Below, piece after piece: positions 1 through 9,729 of a stretch of DNA of 64,000 nucleotides. The DNA is from Leptasterias polaris (taxonomy: Eukaryota; Echinodermata; Asteroidea; Forcipulatida; Asteriidae). How positions within the stretch are numbered: position 1 is the first letter of the stretch; each line of letters starts with the position of its first letter. The translations under genes and the position numbers were made by a program. The notes below the pieces were generated by a model, which ran no database searches, had not been told where the DNA came from, and was given only the letters and a program-made list of their open reading frames with translations. The stretch covers positions 809,001-873,000 of the forward strand of contig JAZGTN010000210.1 in NCBI GenBank assembly GCA_037783415.1, read 5' to 3'.

Positions 1-38
1 TTTATGTTTTAATTTCTTTACTGTGCACCATTTTGCAG

Positions 39-170
39 GCATCTCTCGCCGTTCTAGAGGAAGACGCTGCCTCGTTGTGGTTCTCTGGTAAAGAAATAGT
101 CAGAGGAAAGAAACTGGAAGACTTTATTGGGAAGAACGAGAAGACCAAGATTATTGTCAAGCTTCAGAAG
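39..170 (+). CDS. CFAP298: CFAP298 internal coding exon
   Basis: The exon follows a pyrimidine-rich acceptor ending TTTTGCAG (38) and ends before a GTACTT donor (171). It is 132 nt, 44 codons, phase 0 at both ends. The translation contains LWFSGKEIVRGKKLEDFIGK followed by NEKTKIIVKLQK. This matches the strongly conserved block of CFAP298 in which a W-x-x-GKE-x-x-RGKKL segment is followed by the GKNEKTKII motif. The upstream part of the gene lies outside the window. The apparent open frame continues past the donor to 236, but that tail reads into intron and loses all similarity to the family. Confidence 0.92.
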
Positions 171-592
171 GTACTTGTAGCAGTCTGTTTTTTTGCTATG
201 TGTTTGTTTCTTGAGGGAGGTCTGTCTCATTGGTAGGTTTTGTTTAGTCCTTGGATTAGGCCCAACATTTCGTTATGCATTGTGCTTCACTAAACAAAAA
301 ATATCTGCAGACTGTTAGAAGAGAAAATACGTTCTTGATTAGTGCAAACAGGGCATTTTCCTTTAGACTGCCACGTCGTGGCTTCAACGCAAGTAGGAAA
401 CAAACCAGCATACTTTAACAGGTCACGATGTTCAAATACGCACAAGACTTGTACAGTCTAATGCTGCAATGACCAATGTACATTGTACATGTGAGATCCA
501 TATTGAATTACTGTACTGTAACAAGAGTACCACAATCCAACAATGAACTGCTCCCAACTTGTATTATTATTTTGTTCTTCTTTTTTTGGCAG
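171..592 (+). other. CFAP298 intron with a repeat-element end
   Basis: This 422-bp intron carries a GT donor at 171 and an AG acceptor at 591-592 preceded by a T-rich tract. At about 355-464 it contains a segment ending in CAAGACTTGTACAGTCTA. A closely similar segment recurs at 17290-17394, and the end also resembles the terminal inverted repeat of an element inserted at 52700-53402. It is probably the remnant of the same family of inverted-repeat transposons. No coding signal is seen. Confidence 0.7.
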
Positions 593-688
593 AAGGGAAA
601 TGGTGCACCAGCAAGAGAAAGAGTATTCAGCGAAGATGAACAGAAAGAAATGATGGCGTATGCCTACAGAAAACAAGAAGAACTTAAG
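593..688 (+). CDS. CFAP298: CFAP298 penultimate coding exon
   Basis: The exon is 96 nt, 32 codons, phase 0 at both ends, between the acceptor TTTGGCAG (592) and the donor GTATGA (689). It encodes KGNGAPARERVFSEDEQKEM followed by MAYAYRKQEELK. The GAPARE-x-x-x-S-x-x-EQK-x-M motif and the YRKQEELK helix are signatures of the CFAP298 C-terminal part. Joined to the preceding exon it gives LQK-KGNGAPARE, the expected family sequence with no gap or overlap, which confirms both splice sites. Confidence 0.93.
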
Positions 689-1564
689 GTATGAATGCCA
701 TTTTCTATACGATTCAGCCTATTAACAAATGGGAAAGAGATAAAACCGCTATAGTTATTTGACAAGAGTGCCAAATCAAACGAACAGTTTGGATTCCTAC
801 TGGTAGCAGATGTGTAGTATTACAGAATGAATCCAAAGTCAACTTCAGTTTTGTGATCCACTCATATCCAAATAGATTGAGTTCTTATGAAAATGGAAAA
901 ACAAATTACAAGTCTCTGATCTCTTGTTAAAAGGCCAATGTGTTTGAAGTGCAGTTTTTGTCAAAATCCAAAAACATTCGATGGCGTCACATTTCAAAGA
1001 AAGATACACTTATGATAATACATGTTTACAGGCAGGGTATACCTATGGTAACTACTCCGACAATAAAAGGCCATCATTTTTTTTAAAACGATATCTCATA
1101 AATGCTACTGCCTTTTGAAATTTTGAAATGAAATGTTCACAGGTTAGTTTGATTGTATATGTCTACATTTATATAGGATTAAAACAATCAAACGGTTCCA
1201 AAAACCAAAGTTATACTATGCCTTTAAATCTGGTCTACTAAAACTTTCTAGGGGCAACTCAAATGCACAGTTTTACTAGCCCAATGGCAAAGCCTGGGTA
1301 CCCTTTTACTCCAGGGTGGAGAGAAGCAATAGAGTGTCTTGCTCAAGGACACAAGTGTCATGACTGGGATTAGAACCCACACCCTCTCACCAGAACTTGA
1401 GTCCAGTGCACTAGACTTCTTGACCATGACAAGCCATGTGCGTTTAGGATTGAGATTTGAATTGCAGGGAATATAGACAACACGTATTCTGTGTACTTTG
1501 CTTGTGTGTTATCGGACAAAGAATAAAATGTGTAACATGAAATCTTGATCTCATTGAAACACAG
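689..1564 (+). other. CFAP298 last intron
   Basis: This 876-bp intron has no coding signal of its own. A segment at about 830-1010 resembles the element at 48484-48953; both contain a stretch like TTCAGTTTTGTGATNCACTC and a nearby GTCAAAATCCAAAA stretch. An antisense tRNA-Leu-type SINE lies at 1262-1435. The acceptor is ACACAG at 1559-1564. Confidence 0.65.
1262..1435 (-). mobile_element. tRNA-Leu-derived SINE fragment, antisense
   Basis: Read on the minus strand, this segment carries a B-box-like GGTTCTAATCCC, then CACTTGTGTCCTTGAGCAAG, a CTTCTCTCCACCC stretch and GGGTACC. The same order occurs in the better preserved plus-strand copy at 53633-53990. The tRNA-like head is decayed. Confidence 0.65.
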
Positions 1565-1678
1565 AAATTGGAGACAGAAGCAACGGATTCCCACCTCGGT
1601 TCTGACTGGGCGGATTCTAACAGCTTAAAGAGACAATTCCAGGGGTTGAGAGACATCAAATGGGGAGGCACACGGTGA
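1565..1678 (+). CDS. CFAP298: CFAP298 terminal coding exon with stop
   Basis: Thirty-seven codons followed by TGA at 1676-1678. The translation begins KLETEATDSHLGSDWADSNS and ends LKRQFQGLRDIKWGGTR. The DWADSNSLKRQF-G-x-x-DIKW ending corresponds to the family's conserved C-terminus, which in vertebrates reads as a SPWAD block, then LK-x-x-F-x-G, then a DIKW-like end. The segment is too short for ordinary ORF calling and overlaps unrelated minus-strand open frames that are chance. The exon joins the previous one in phase 0 as EELK-KLE. The 3' UTR extends to the right; its end cannot be read with certainty. Confidence 0.9.
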   Translation, partial: KLETEATDSHLGSDWADSNSLKRQFQGLRDIKWGGTR

Positions 1679-2565
1679 CACAATCATCTTTAGTTGCAAC
1701 ATTCTAGGTCTCATGCACCCAATGCACAACTTAGGAAAAAGCACCAGACTTGTTATTGCGTCCGTTACCCAATCCCATATTCACAATTTATGAAAGAGCA
1801 CCAGTCTGATTCCACTGTGGCCATCTTGGTCACACCTCCTGTGTATCACAATGGTAACGATAGTTCTTATTCACCATAATGGCTGCTCCGAAGTGGAATG
1901 ATAAATTTGGACTACATGTACCTCTTGAAGAAGTCTCCTTTTTAACACAGCTTAACGCTAACCACTGGGCCCACTTTCATAACCTCTAAGCACAGATCTC
2001 GCTTAGCAAAAAACTGGTTGCCGACAAGATTTATATGTTTAAACGTGTTGAGTTCCGGCTTGGAGAGTTTTCGTATTACAAATTACACCAAAACAGGCTC
2101 TCTTGTTTGACAAAACCATTTGAGTCCCTGATCCAAGGTGGGCGTAGGGGAAGTATGTTCATTACATATAAGTGCCACTATTGATGAGGCTACACTAATC
2201 TAACTGTTGATTTTAACGCCTCCCCCCCCCAAGTCCGAATTTGTGCCTGTTGTACAGTCTACAGTAAAACAAATGTAACACCAGTAAATACTCAAGTTTG
2301 TGGTTTTTTGTTCCAAATTTATCATTCTGCACTATAATAATAATATAAATATATGTATATACAATGGTGGAAGCAATGATATGTTCATACACTCGTTAAA
2401 ATGACAACAAATTCAGGAAATATTTACTGCATCTGGCAGTCCTATATTACATTATAGGACAACCTCTACATCATATCGGAGTTTGTTTACAATGCGCTTA
2501 TTACAACGATCACTTTATTATTAATTAGTACTGATACATTTACCACAATGTATGTAAGCAAGTTT

Positions 2566-2571
2566 AATAAA
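2566..2571 (+). terminator. candidate poly(A) signal for CFAP298
   Basis: This is the first AATAAA hexamer I see on the plus strand after the CFAP298 stop, 888 nt downstream. A hexamer alone is weak evidence, and other AATAAA copies follow, for example near 3280 and 3820. Confidence 0.2.
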
Positions 2572-2836
2572 CGATCTAAAAAAACAAAACGACAATCTTC
2601 ACTCCCAAAATGGTGAGCGCGGCAGAAATGTAATTCGAGCATGGGGAGAACCCTAGGGCCAATAATGGAAGTAATTCTCAACATACAGAATGTTGAAGAC
2701 GTCACATCGCAATGAAATCACGGCCGACTATTTCCGAGAAGTGCCAGATTTTGGCATGGGGAGCCAAATATGTTCAGCTGATAATATTTTTCTGCTTAGC
2801 GAAAAGGTTTTAAGCTTCAGTAGCTCTATGAAATTT

Positions 2837-3240
2837 CATACACCTGCGGACTCAAGCTCTGGTGTTTCTGTTCAGCAGAGTGTGGGTTTGAGTCCCGGTC
2901 GTGACGCTTGTGTCCTTAAGCAAGACACTTAACCATTATTGCTTCATCCTTCAGATGGGAAGTACAGCCATTGGTCCCGTGTGTTGTGTAATGCACATAA
3001 AAGAACCCAGTGCACTTATCAAAAAGTGAAGGGGTTTGCCCCAGTGTTCCTGGTTTGATTGGCTGCATATTGCGCCACAGCACCTTGTAAACCATTACAT
3101 GGTGCCATGTAAAGGAATAGGTCTCATACTTCAAAACGTAGCTCCACATACCTTGCAGGAAAATAATGACTCTTGAAGCGCCTTGAGCGTCACTGAGTGA
3201 CGGATATGAGCGCTACATAAGAAGCCACTATAATTATTAT
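2837..3240 (+). mobile_element. tRNA-Leu-headed SINE
   Basis: The head (ACTCAAGCTCTGGTGTTTCT, then a variable-arm-like stretch and the B box GGTTTGAGTCCCGG) is nearly the same as in the 53633 copy. It is followed by CACTTGTGTCCTTAAGCAAG. The body differs (ACATAAAAGAACCCAGTGCA, then GGGGTTTGCCCCAGTGTTCC). The 3' end has AGCGCTACATAAGAAGCCAC and an (ATT)n tail. It is therefore a second subfamily sharing the tRNA head but with a different body. Confidence 0.75.
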
Positions 3241-3388
3241 TATCGGAACCTGACATGAACCTTTGAATACATGGCCGATAATAAAACAATTTGTACCACT
3301 TTCTGTACCCTGCATTCAGTCACTTCACGCGCTGGCCTTTCTTTGTGCATGAACGTTTTAACTCATTACAGAAAGAGGCTCAAATAAA

Positions 3389-3421
3389 ACATCCTTTTCG
3401 TCTAAAACATCCTTTTCGTCT
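3389..3421 (+). repeat. short tandem duplication, 17-18 bp x2
   Basis: The unit AAACATCCTTTTCGTCT is repeated twice in tandem in otherwise unremarkable intergenic DNA. Confidence 0.7.
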
Positions 3422-3779
3422 GACAGCTCACACCTGTTATCTCTATGTAATTCCTTTTCCAAACTATGGACTTATTTGAATCATGCACAAACAAGTAGGG
3501 CTGCTGACTGCCCCAGGTAGATTAACTGCTCATCCATTAAGTTTAATGACCCAAGTAATTCGATGTATACTTTCTAAGTTTTTGTGGCCAAACTCAGAAA
3601 TTCTTTAATGGAGCTTTCCTGTAATGCTAAATATTAATTATCTTAATCAATATGTACATATCTATGATCTCTTGAATATTGTTAATTAAAAGATTGAGAT
3701 GCTTTTGATTATTAAATACAGTTGGCATTGTGTACGAAAAGAAGAAGAAAAAAAATGAGGTAGGCAGTTTAAAGTAATT

Positions 3780-3877
3780 TTGTTTAAATGCTTTTATCTT
3801 TTGACCCTGACTTTGTGTAATAAAAAGTTTGTTTAAATGCTTTTATCTTTTGACCCTGACTTTGTGTAATAAAAAGA
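3780..3877 (+). repeat. 49-bp perfect tandem duplication
   Basis: A 49-bp unit beginning TTGTTTAAATGCTTTTATCT and ending in GTGTAATAAAAAG occurs twice back to back with no difference that I can see, indicating a recent duplication. Each copy ends with an AATAAA hexamer. Confidence 0.8.
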
Positions 3878-3981
3878 ACTGAAACCGTTCTGGTTGAATT
3901 TCATACAATTATATGCTCTTCTTGATCTGGTACCCTGACTTGCATTGCTGTTATAAATAAGCTACTTGGTGGTAAATGGTT

Positions 3982-4190
3982 GAAGGGGCTGTGTTGTCAT
4001 AATCAAAGCAGGTCTGTGGCAGTACATGGAATTATGAACTCTTACTCTGTACACTTCTTCCATGGAGCGATTGCGCGCTTGTGCCCTCTCTTCGTATCTT
4101 CCTTGGAGCGAGTGCACTAACTGGGTCAATGTTAATAATTCCAGGTTCAGCCACAGGCCTGCATTGATCATTGTGACACAGCCCCTTTAA
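3982..4190 (+). mobile_element. short inverted-repeat element (MITE-like), GGGGCTGTGT ends
   Basis: The left end GAAGGGGCTGTGTTGTCATA and the right end, reverse-complemented as AAAGGGGCTGTGTCACAATG, form terminal inverted repeats around about 210 bp. A diverged relative lies at 26509-26683 and shares internal stretches such as CAGGCCTGTGGC and CTTCGTATC. There is no coding capacity. Confidence 0.7.
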
Positions 4191-4764
4191 ATGCCTTGGA
4201 AGAAGGAAAATTTAATTAAAAATAACCCCAAAATGCATGACCCATGACTTTTACATGTATAAGGTACATAAAAGACCCATTGAAATGGGCAGGGGAGGAT
4301 GATACGACATGAATATGATATGATACTTAATATGACGTAAAATCTGTAATAACAAAAACCCCAGTGATGATAGAGTTACATTCCCATTTATAGTTGGGCC
4401 TATCTGAACTTGAGAACACTCATCAAGTTGAGATACAGCTCGGGCCAATACAAACTACAATTGTACCAGGCCTAACCGCAGTTGGGAAGATCGACAAACT
4501 TGGGCACACCACATGATCTAGTTAGATTGATTCCTTGATAATAGTTGACCTAAATACATCAGTAATCGTGGACCACTCTATATCACTTAGTAACCATTTG
4601 TATTGGAGTTACTCACAAAACTTACAACTACCTTTGCTATGAATGTTGACCCTTTTTATGATAAGAAATACAAGCCGATATGGTCTGAATTCCAGCTTTG
4701 GACGTCAGTAAAGTCATCTACAATAATAGTTTGACTGCTAAACTTAATGGTCCCCGTCATGGAA

Positions 4765-4905
4765 AATTTGCCCAATTTGGATAGAGATGCTTTAGCAGAG
4801 AATTATGCTTAGCAACTTTCTGCTGAGCAAAAATAAGCAGGATACCAGTCACTGATTCTGGTAAGCATAATTTCGATGTGCTTAGCTACTTTTTGCGTTT
4901 AAGTA
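4765..4905. mobile_element. palindromic 'cttagcagaa' element
   Basis: The segment contains inverted halves (AGCAGAGAATTATGCTTAGC near the left, GGTAAGCATAATTTCGATGT near the right) around an ACCAGTCACTGATTCTGGTA core. Related palindromic sequences with AATTTCAT and GGGCCC-type ends recur at 26750, 31965, 33370, 41705 and 60090. Confidence 0.5.
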
Positions 4906-5688
4906 GCACCCAAGGCAAGCAACATTTCAGCTGATTTTCTTGTTTTGGTTTGTCATCAGTTGTGCCGCTGAATATTGAAAAACACAGTAACAATACTAGC
5001 CGTGCCTGGAAATTTCCTTATTTTTAACAAACTTCAGTTGCATTCCTGAACAATACACTTCATATCATCATTAATAAAAAGGGAACAATGCTGATTGGCT
5101 TCCGAAAATGACTTAATTGGGCACATGACTCATTAAAGGTAATTAACAGGATTGGTAGAGCTGACAAACTAGTCGCAGACAGTGTTCATGTTTTGTGTGA
5201 TCAACCATACATGAAATAACAAACCTGTGAAAATTTGGGCTTAGTCCTTCGTGTGAGTCAGGAGAAAATAGCAAAAAACTATGCACAGTTTTCAGCATGT
5301 AAACATATGGTCCTTCATTGTGGTTGTAAATCAGCTGATGCGTTTTCGTAAAAAAGGTTTTCAGATAAAGTTTTCCTAAATACGACTTAATTTCAGAGGG
5401 AAGTATTTCACAGAAAAAATCATTCTAGTATGAACTTCATAATCAGTACAAGCTTTCAAACTGAACTTAAACAATGATGTTTTTTTGGTCCTTACCAATC
5501 CTGTATATAACACCTTGAATAACTTTTAAGCGCTTTGTAAGGCACTTACCACAGGCGTGTCAAAATGCAAGATTCTGGCGAGATCCCACTTCAAGTCGAT
5601 CATGTTTTATGCATTTTATGTAGTTTTAATCATCTTTATCACCCTTTCAGACATGTCGGAGTAAATTGAGTGTGGGCAAAGTAATCAG

Positions 5689-5708
5689 CCCCCCCCCCCC
5701 CCCCCCCC
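5689..5708 (+). repeat. poly(C) run of 20
   Basis: Twenty consecutive C. It is one of at least fifteen runs of 10 or more G or C in the window. Confidence 0.95.
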
Positions 5709-5773
5709 ATAGCTGCATGGTTCTATCAATCAAATTAAATGACTTGCTTAGTACCAGAGACATTTGTCTTAAA

Positions 5774-6150
5774 TCAGATAACAGAGGTGCCTAGCGCACT
5801 GCACTCAGTTCTGGTGTTGTCAGAGTGTCGTGGGTTTGGGTCCCAGTCTTTGAAGGAGACAAAATTACTTTGTCCTTTTGGATGTGGTCTCAAACCATAG
5901 GTACCGCAGGTTGAATAATGCATGTTAAAGCTAGCACCCAGTACAATTATTGTTAAGGGGTTTGCCCCAGTGTCTCTAGTAGCATGGTTGTCTGCTGATT
6001 GCACCAAATCACCTTGTAATTAAACCATTACATGGTGCTAATAAATGGGTCTCATAAATCAAGCATACAGTATCTCTGCATACCAGTCACAAACATAATG
6101 AGCGCTGATAAGCCTGTCTAATGTGACAAAGCACTATTCATAAAAAAATG
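5774..6150 (+). mobile_element. diverged SINE of the 2837 subfamily
   Basis: The segment keeps TCAGTTCTGGTGTTGTCAGA, a B-box-like GGGTTTGGGTCCCAG, the body stretch GGGGTTTGCCCCAGTGTCTC and ACCATTACATGGTGC, and a GAGCGCTGATAAG 3' part. This is the same order as the copy at 2837-3240 but with many substitutions. Confidence 0.6.
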
Positions 6151-6834
6151 AGTGTTATTAGTAAATCAAACAAGCGTGAGTGGGATAAGAACAAATGTAG
6201 TGCTTCTGCATCCCACGTCCAAGGAGGTTGTGTTTGGATATGGGACACAGACACGATACATTCCCGCATTCCACTAACGCGTATGTGATAATGGTTTTAT
6301 CTTCAAGCAAACTTGACGTGCAGCTTAAAATAGGGATTCTGAGTTAGAACAGCGCAATACGCAGGTGTGCTACGAAGCATGCAATGTGGTTTAACATCAC
6401 ACTGTTGTAACCATAGATCGATCAATCAGAATCTAGTATTCATGTACTGTATGCGTGAAGATAATAAGTATTCAATAAGCCTCTTTCAAAATAAGCAGTT
6501 GTTATGGTGTAACTTTTTAAATACTTAACCAAAATGTTTTGGCAAAAGAAAAAATTTCCTGAGAGTCAAGATACAGCACTTGCAACATGTTGAGACAAAA
6601 ACACTATTTCTGCTCTCAATTTCATTACATATTAAGTATGAATTTTAAAGGCATCACTACAACAAAGATACTGTCATCAACTTCAAACTTAGGGACCATT
6701 TAGAATAATGCTTTAAAAGTTATATAATATTTTTCTAAAGGGATGTTGTTGGATTGTTGTTGTTGAAAAGGTAAAAGAGCAAGTTGTATTGTCATGTTCT
6801 CTATAAAATGTGTGGAGTTATTCTTGTTTGTTAA

Positions 6835-7146
6835 AGGCACTGTACACGTTTGGTAATTACTCAAAATATATATTAGCATAAAAACTTACTTGGTAACGAG
6901 CAACGGAGAGCTGTTGAGAAAGAGGTAATTTCTCACTAAAATAATAAAAGACTTCTGGCTAGAAGCGTTTTATTCCTATCTGAAAGCACACTAATTTGTA
7001 CAACAAGGGTGTTTTTTTTCTTTCATCATTTTCTTGCAACTTCAATGACCAATTGAGTCCAAATTGTTAACAGGCTTGTTATTTTATGCATATGTTGGGA
7101 TACATACTGGTCTTTGACAATTACCAAACGTGTTCAGTGCCTTTAA
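6835..7146. mobile_element. TTAAAGGCACTG inverted-repeat element (MITE), complete copy
   Basis: The left end TTAAAGGCACTGTACACGTT continues TTGGTAATTAC. The right end is its inverse, TTACCAAACGTG followed by TTCAGTGCCTTTAA. The whole is about 312 bp with no ORF. Because the ends begin in TTAA, the target duplication cannot be separated from the terminal repeat. A second copy, interrupted by another element, is at 37371-38203, and a 3'-truncated relative is at 49905-50160. Confidence 0.85.
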
Positions 7147-7317
7147 TGTGATGAGTGTATGAAGTAACCCCCCTCCCCTTTCCCACAAAATCTTTTTGTT
7201 TTCTTTGATGACGTAGCATACAAGTGACATCATGTTTACTTATTTTATTGAACAGTGCCCTTGCAGCAAAATACTATAATTAGTTATTTTCGTGGGGTTC
7301 GCCATTATTTGCCATAA

Positions 7318-7335
7318 CCCCCCCCCCCCCCCCCC
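7318..7335 (+). repeat. poly(C) run of 18 followed by A-rich tract
   Basis: Eighteen C followed directly by AAAAAAAAAG, a purine-pyrimidine asymmetric junction. Confidence 0.95.
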
Positions 7336-8034
7336 AAAAAAAAGAAAAAACAAATAAATTAATTATTTTCTATCTGAAGACACGATGACATGTTCAATTT
7401 CTATTATCGTTTTTATTCAGATCAAATCTTTCGTGAATTAAGTTGTTGACTTGGCGTTCCCAATCGTTTCAATTGTCAAAAAAATTAAAACCACAAAAGG
7501 CAATTTGAATAGCGCCCTCTTGCAGTTAAACATTACCACTGCTTCAACATTGATTTTGCTGTTATAATGCAATGCTCAATGTCAATTGCTCTTGGTAGAT
7601 GACTAAATGCATTAAATGCATTTAAAATTGATAAAAATCAGTGAAATATTTCAGTGAGTTAATGTTTTTAATGAAAATAATATAAAACAAAAAAAATTGC
7701 AAAACTGCTTACTGACCAAACGACCTGTCAGGTATAAATGTAAAGAGTGGTATGGCTTTACGTTTCGATCTTACATGTAGCAAGTCACCAAGCCCTTGAG
7801 AAAGTTTACTTTCAAAGGTAGACAGTTACCACTTTTTGAACTTATGTCATTCAGTTTTAAACGGAACAAAAAAAGTTATTTTATACAAAATGCAGGTTGC
7901 ACCCTATAAAAAATATGTATGCCTTTTGACATACTATACATGAGTAACATGTATAAAGTCCTTGTCATACATTGGTAAATTTACCTTTACAAATTTGAGA
8001 CTTTGCTGAAGAATTATAAACTAAGGACTTGAAC

Positions 8035-8225
8035 CTAGGAACTTGAGACTTTAGTTGAAGAACTTGACTTAGAACTGGACCCAACAGAATCGGAACTTTA
8101 CCTGAAGAACTAAACTTGAGACTTTATCTAATAGACTTGGAACTTTATCTGAAGAACTAAACTAAGGACTTGACCCTATGAACTTGGAACTTTACCCAAA
8201 GAACTTGACTTGAGACTTGACCCAC
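8035..8225 (-). repeat. degenerate minisatellite 'AACTTGAGACTTTA'
   Basis: Repeated phrases (GAACTTGACTTGAGACTT, GAACTAAACTTGAGACTTTA, GAACTTGGAACTTTACC) form an irregular array of roughly 17-35-bp steps. In reverse complement they resemble the 33-bp unit of the array at 42570-43520, so both are probably the same minisatellite family in opposite orientation. Confidence 0.65.
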
Positions 8226-8689
8226 AATGCACACTACACATACATACAACTCTTTGGTCTTATTGGGGCTAATTGAGCATGAAAGGAACTTACTTTACAA
8301 AATTGTTTTTATAACCTATACCTTGCAAAAAAAGTACACACTTTGGCAAATAAATGACAAACATTGAAGGAATGTTTGATTGTAAGGGTAACCCTGTAAG
8401 TCTAAAAAGAGGAGTATAGGATTCCTTCTAGAAACCCAAACATATGAAGTATCACCTTACAATGCTACAGGGCTTTAATACATATTGCATTTTGTCAATA
8501 TGAAATTTACAGCTTTTTTAATTTACAAATAGACAAAAATCTATTTCATTTAATTTAAAAGATGTAGCCTTTACTATTCAATCAGACAGCTTAGAAGTTG
8601 AACAGCTTCGAAGTTACTAAAAGGTCTGCCGTTGTTATCTTCTTACTGCCTTGCTGTTGGCTCGTCTTATTCCTGCTACACGTACATGC

Positions 8690-8995
8690 TTCTGGACTGA
8701 TCTCTCATTGGCTAGGTGTTCATTGCATTTGACACCTGATTGGTCAGGTGACTGCAGCCCGACATCTGATTTGTCAGGTGGCTGTAGTCTGAAAATAAAT
8801 GAATGCAGGTGAACCACTTGTCAGATGACAGCAGCCGAATCTGATTGGTCGGGAGACCTTGCTTGTATGACATCTGCTTGCTTGGCTGACTAAAGCCATG
8901 AAAGCCTGACATCTGATTGGTCAGGTGACTGAAGCCTAAACTCTCATTGGTCAGGCGACTGTAGCATGATACACATGATTGGTCTGTAGTCAAAC
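8690..8995. repeat. degenerate ~30-bp array rich in ATTGGTCAGGTGACTG
   Basis: At least seven imperfect copies of a unit such as TGATTGGTCAGGTGACTGCA are spaced by about 30 bp (examples near 8706, 8739, 8770, 8850, 8912, 8945 and 8979). Each full unit carries ATTGG, the inverse of a CCAAT box. It lies 0.4-0.7 kb beyond the EVA1C stop codon, so it may be part of that gene's 3' UTR. Confidence 0.7.
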
Positions 8996-9433
8996 ATCAC
9001 TTTGAATCGTTCTTCACAACTGGTCAATTAATCACATGACATATCTTTTGCATCTCACTTTCACAGTCACACGACAAACTCCTAAAACACCCTAGTGCCC
9101 AGATAGCTCTTTCTGTGTGGAAGATGGGTCAGATAACCGACTTCTCATCTTTGAGAAGTTCTTATTCCCAAATGAAGTTCTGATGTTCCTCTTTCCTGAC
9201 ATTTGAGTGATGCATAATTTCTCTCAAAGGATAATCTGGCAAATAGTAACTACAGATCCAGTGTCTAGTGAAATGATACTTTACATTCCACCTTCTCCTT
9301 TTGGCAGCATCCCTATCAGAGCATTGTTCCTTATAGCTTTGCAAAGAGCACCCTCACTTGTTCAAACACTTGTACCATCATCAAGACCCAAGGCATATTC
9401 ATGAGCCGATTGATGATGGCCTTCCCGGCCTAG

Positions 9434-9729
9434 TCATGGGAAGTAGCTGTTCAGATTCCTCGTCGCCGGTAGCGTATTGACCTCCCTCGTCGGTGTCGTC
9501 GGGGACTCCCACCTCGTCGGTGTCGTTGGGGACTCCCACCGACGGTTTGTGTGGATACCGTTTTCGGGGCGCGGCGTTAATGTCGACGGCGTTAACGTTG
9601 ACGGCGGCGGCAGCGGAGTGTTCCATATTTCATTAATGTCTTCCCTGTTTTCTTGCCGCACTGATTCCAGGATGGAACCATTGCGGGATAATGTTCTATT
9701 CACTGCGTCTGGATCTGACGAGGGAACAT
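9434..9729 (-). CDS. EVA1C: EVA1C terminal coding exon, cytoplasmic tail
   Basis: The acceptor TTAATTCTACAG ends at 9730 (minus strand), then come 2 nt of a split codon and 97 codons to TGA at 9436-9434. The translation starts NVPSSDPDAVNRTLSRNGS, continues ILESVRQENREDINEIWN, and ends NLNSYFP. The ILE-x-x-R-x-E-x-x-x-x-INEIW helix corresponds to the conserved membrane-distal tail motif of the EVA1 family (an RREQIIQEIW-like segment). After it come proline/threonine-rich repeats, TLTP twice and RWESPTTPT twice in tandem. The exon is distinctly GC-richer than its surroundings. A plus-strand open frame over the same bases is a shadow. The phase-1 start matches the donor of the 11865 exon. Confidence 0.85.

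Larger units (their letters stand above)
39..1678 (+). other. CFAP298: CFAP298 gene, 3' portion (gene model overview)
   Basis: Three coding exons (39-170, 593-688, 1565-1678) encode the C-terminal 113 residues of a protein I recognise as CFAP298 (C21orf59, Kurly). The joins are all phase 0 with AG acceptors and GT donors, and the reading frame runs uninterrupted to a TGA at 1676-1678. The family is about 290 residues, so roughly the first 60 percent of the protein lies to the left of the window. Family knowledge: CFAP298 acts in the cytoplasm of ciliated cells in pre-assembly of axonemal dynein arms and in cilia polarity, and human loss causes primary ciliary dyskinesia. The gene points toward the convergent EVA1C gene. 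Confidence 0.92.
1679..9433. other. convergent intergenic region between CFAP298 and EVA1C
   Basis: This stretch holds the two 3' UTRs and otherwise repeats. I see no additional gene. Recognisable contents are given as separate entries: SINE copies at 2837-3240 and 5774-6150, a 49-bp duplication at 3780, inverted-repeat elements at 3982 and 6835, a palindromic element near 4765, poly(C) runs at 5689 and 7318, a degenerate minisatellite at 8035 and an ATTGG-rich array at 8690. The rest is AT-rich unique-looking sequence. Confidence 0.7.

Noticed and set aside
458..694. 72-codon frames on both strands over the CFAP298 exon
   Set aside because: The plus frame extends into intron upstream of the true acceptor at 592. 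The minus frame is a shadow.
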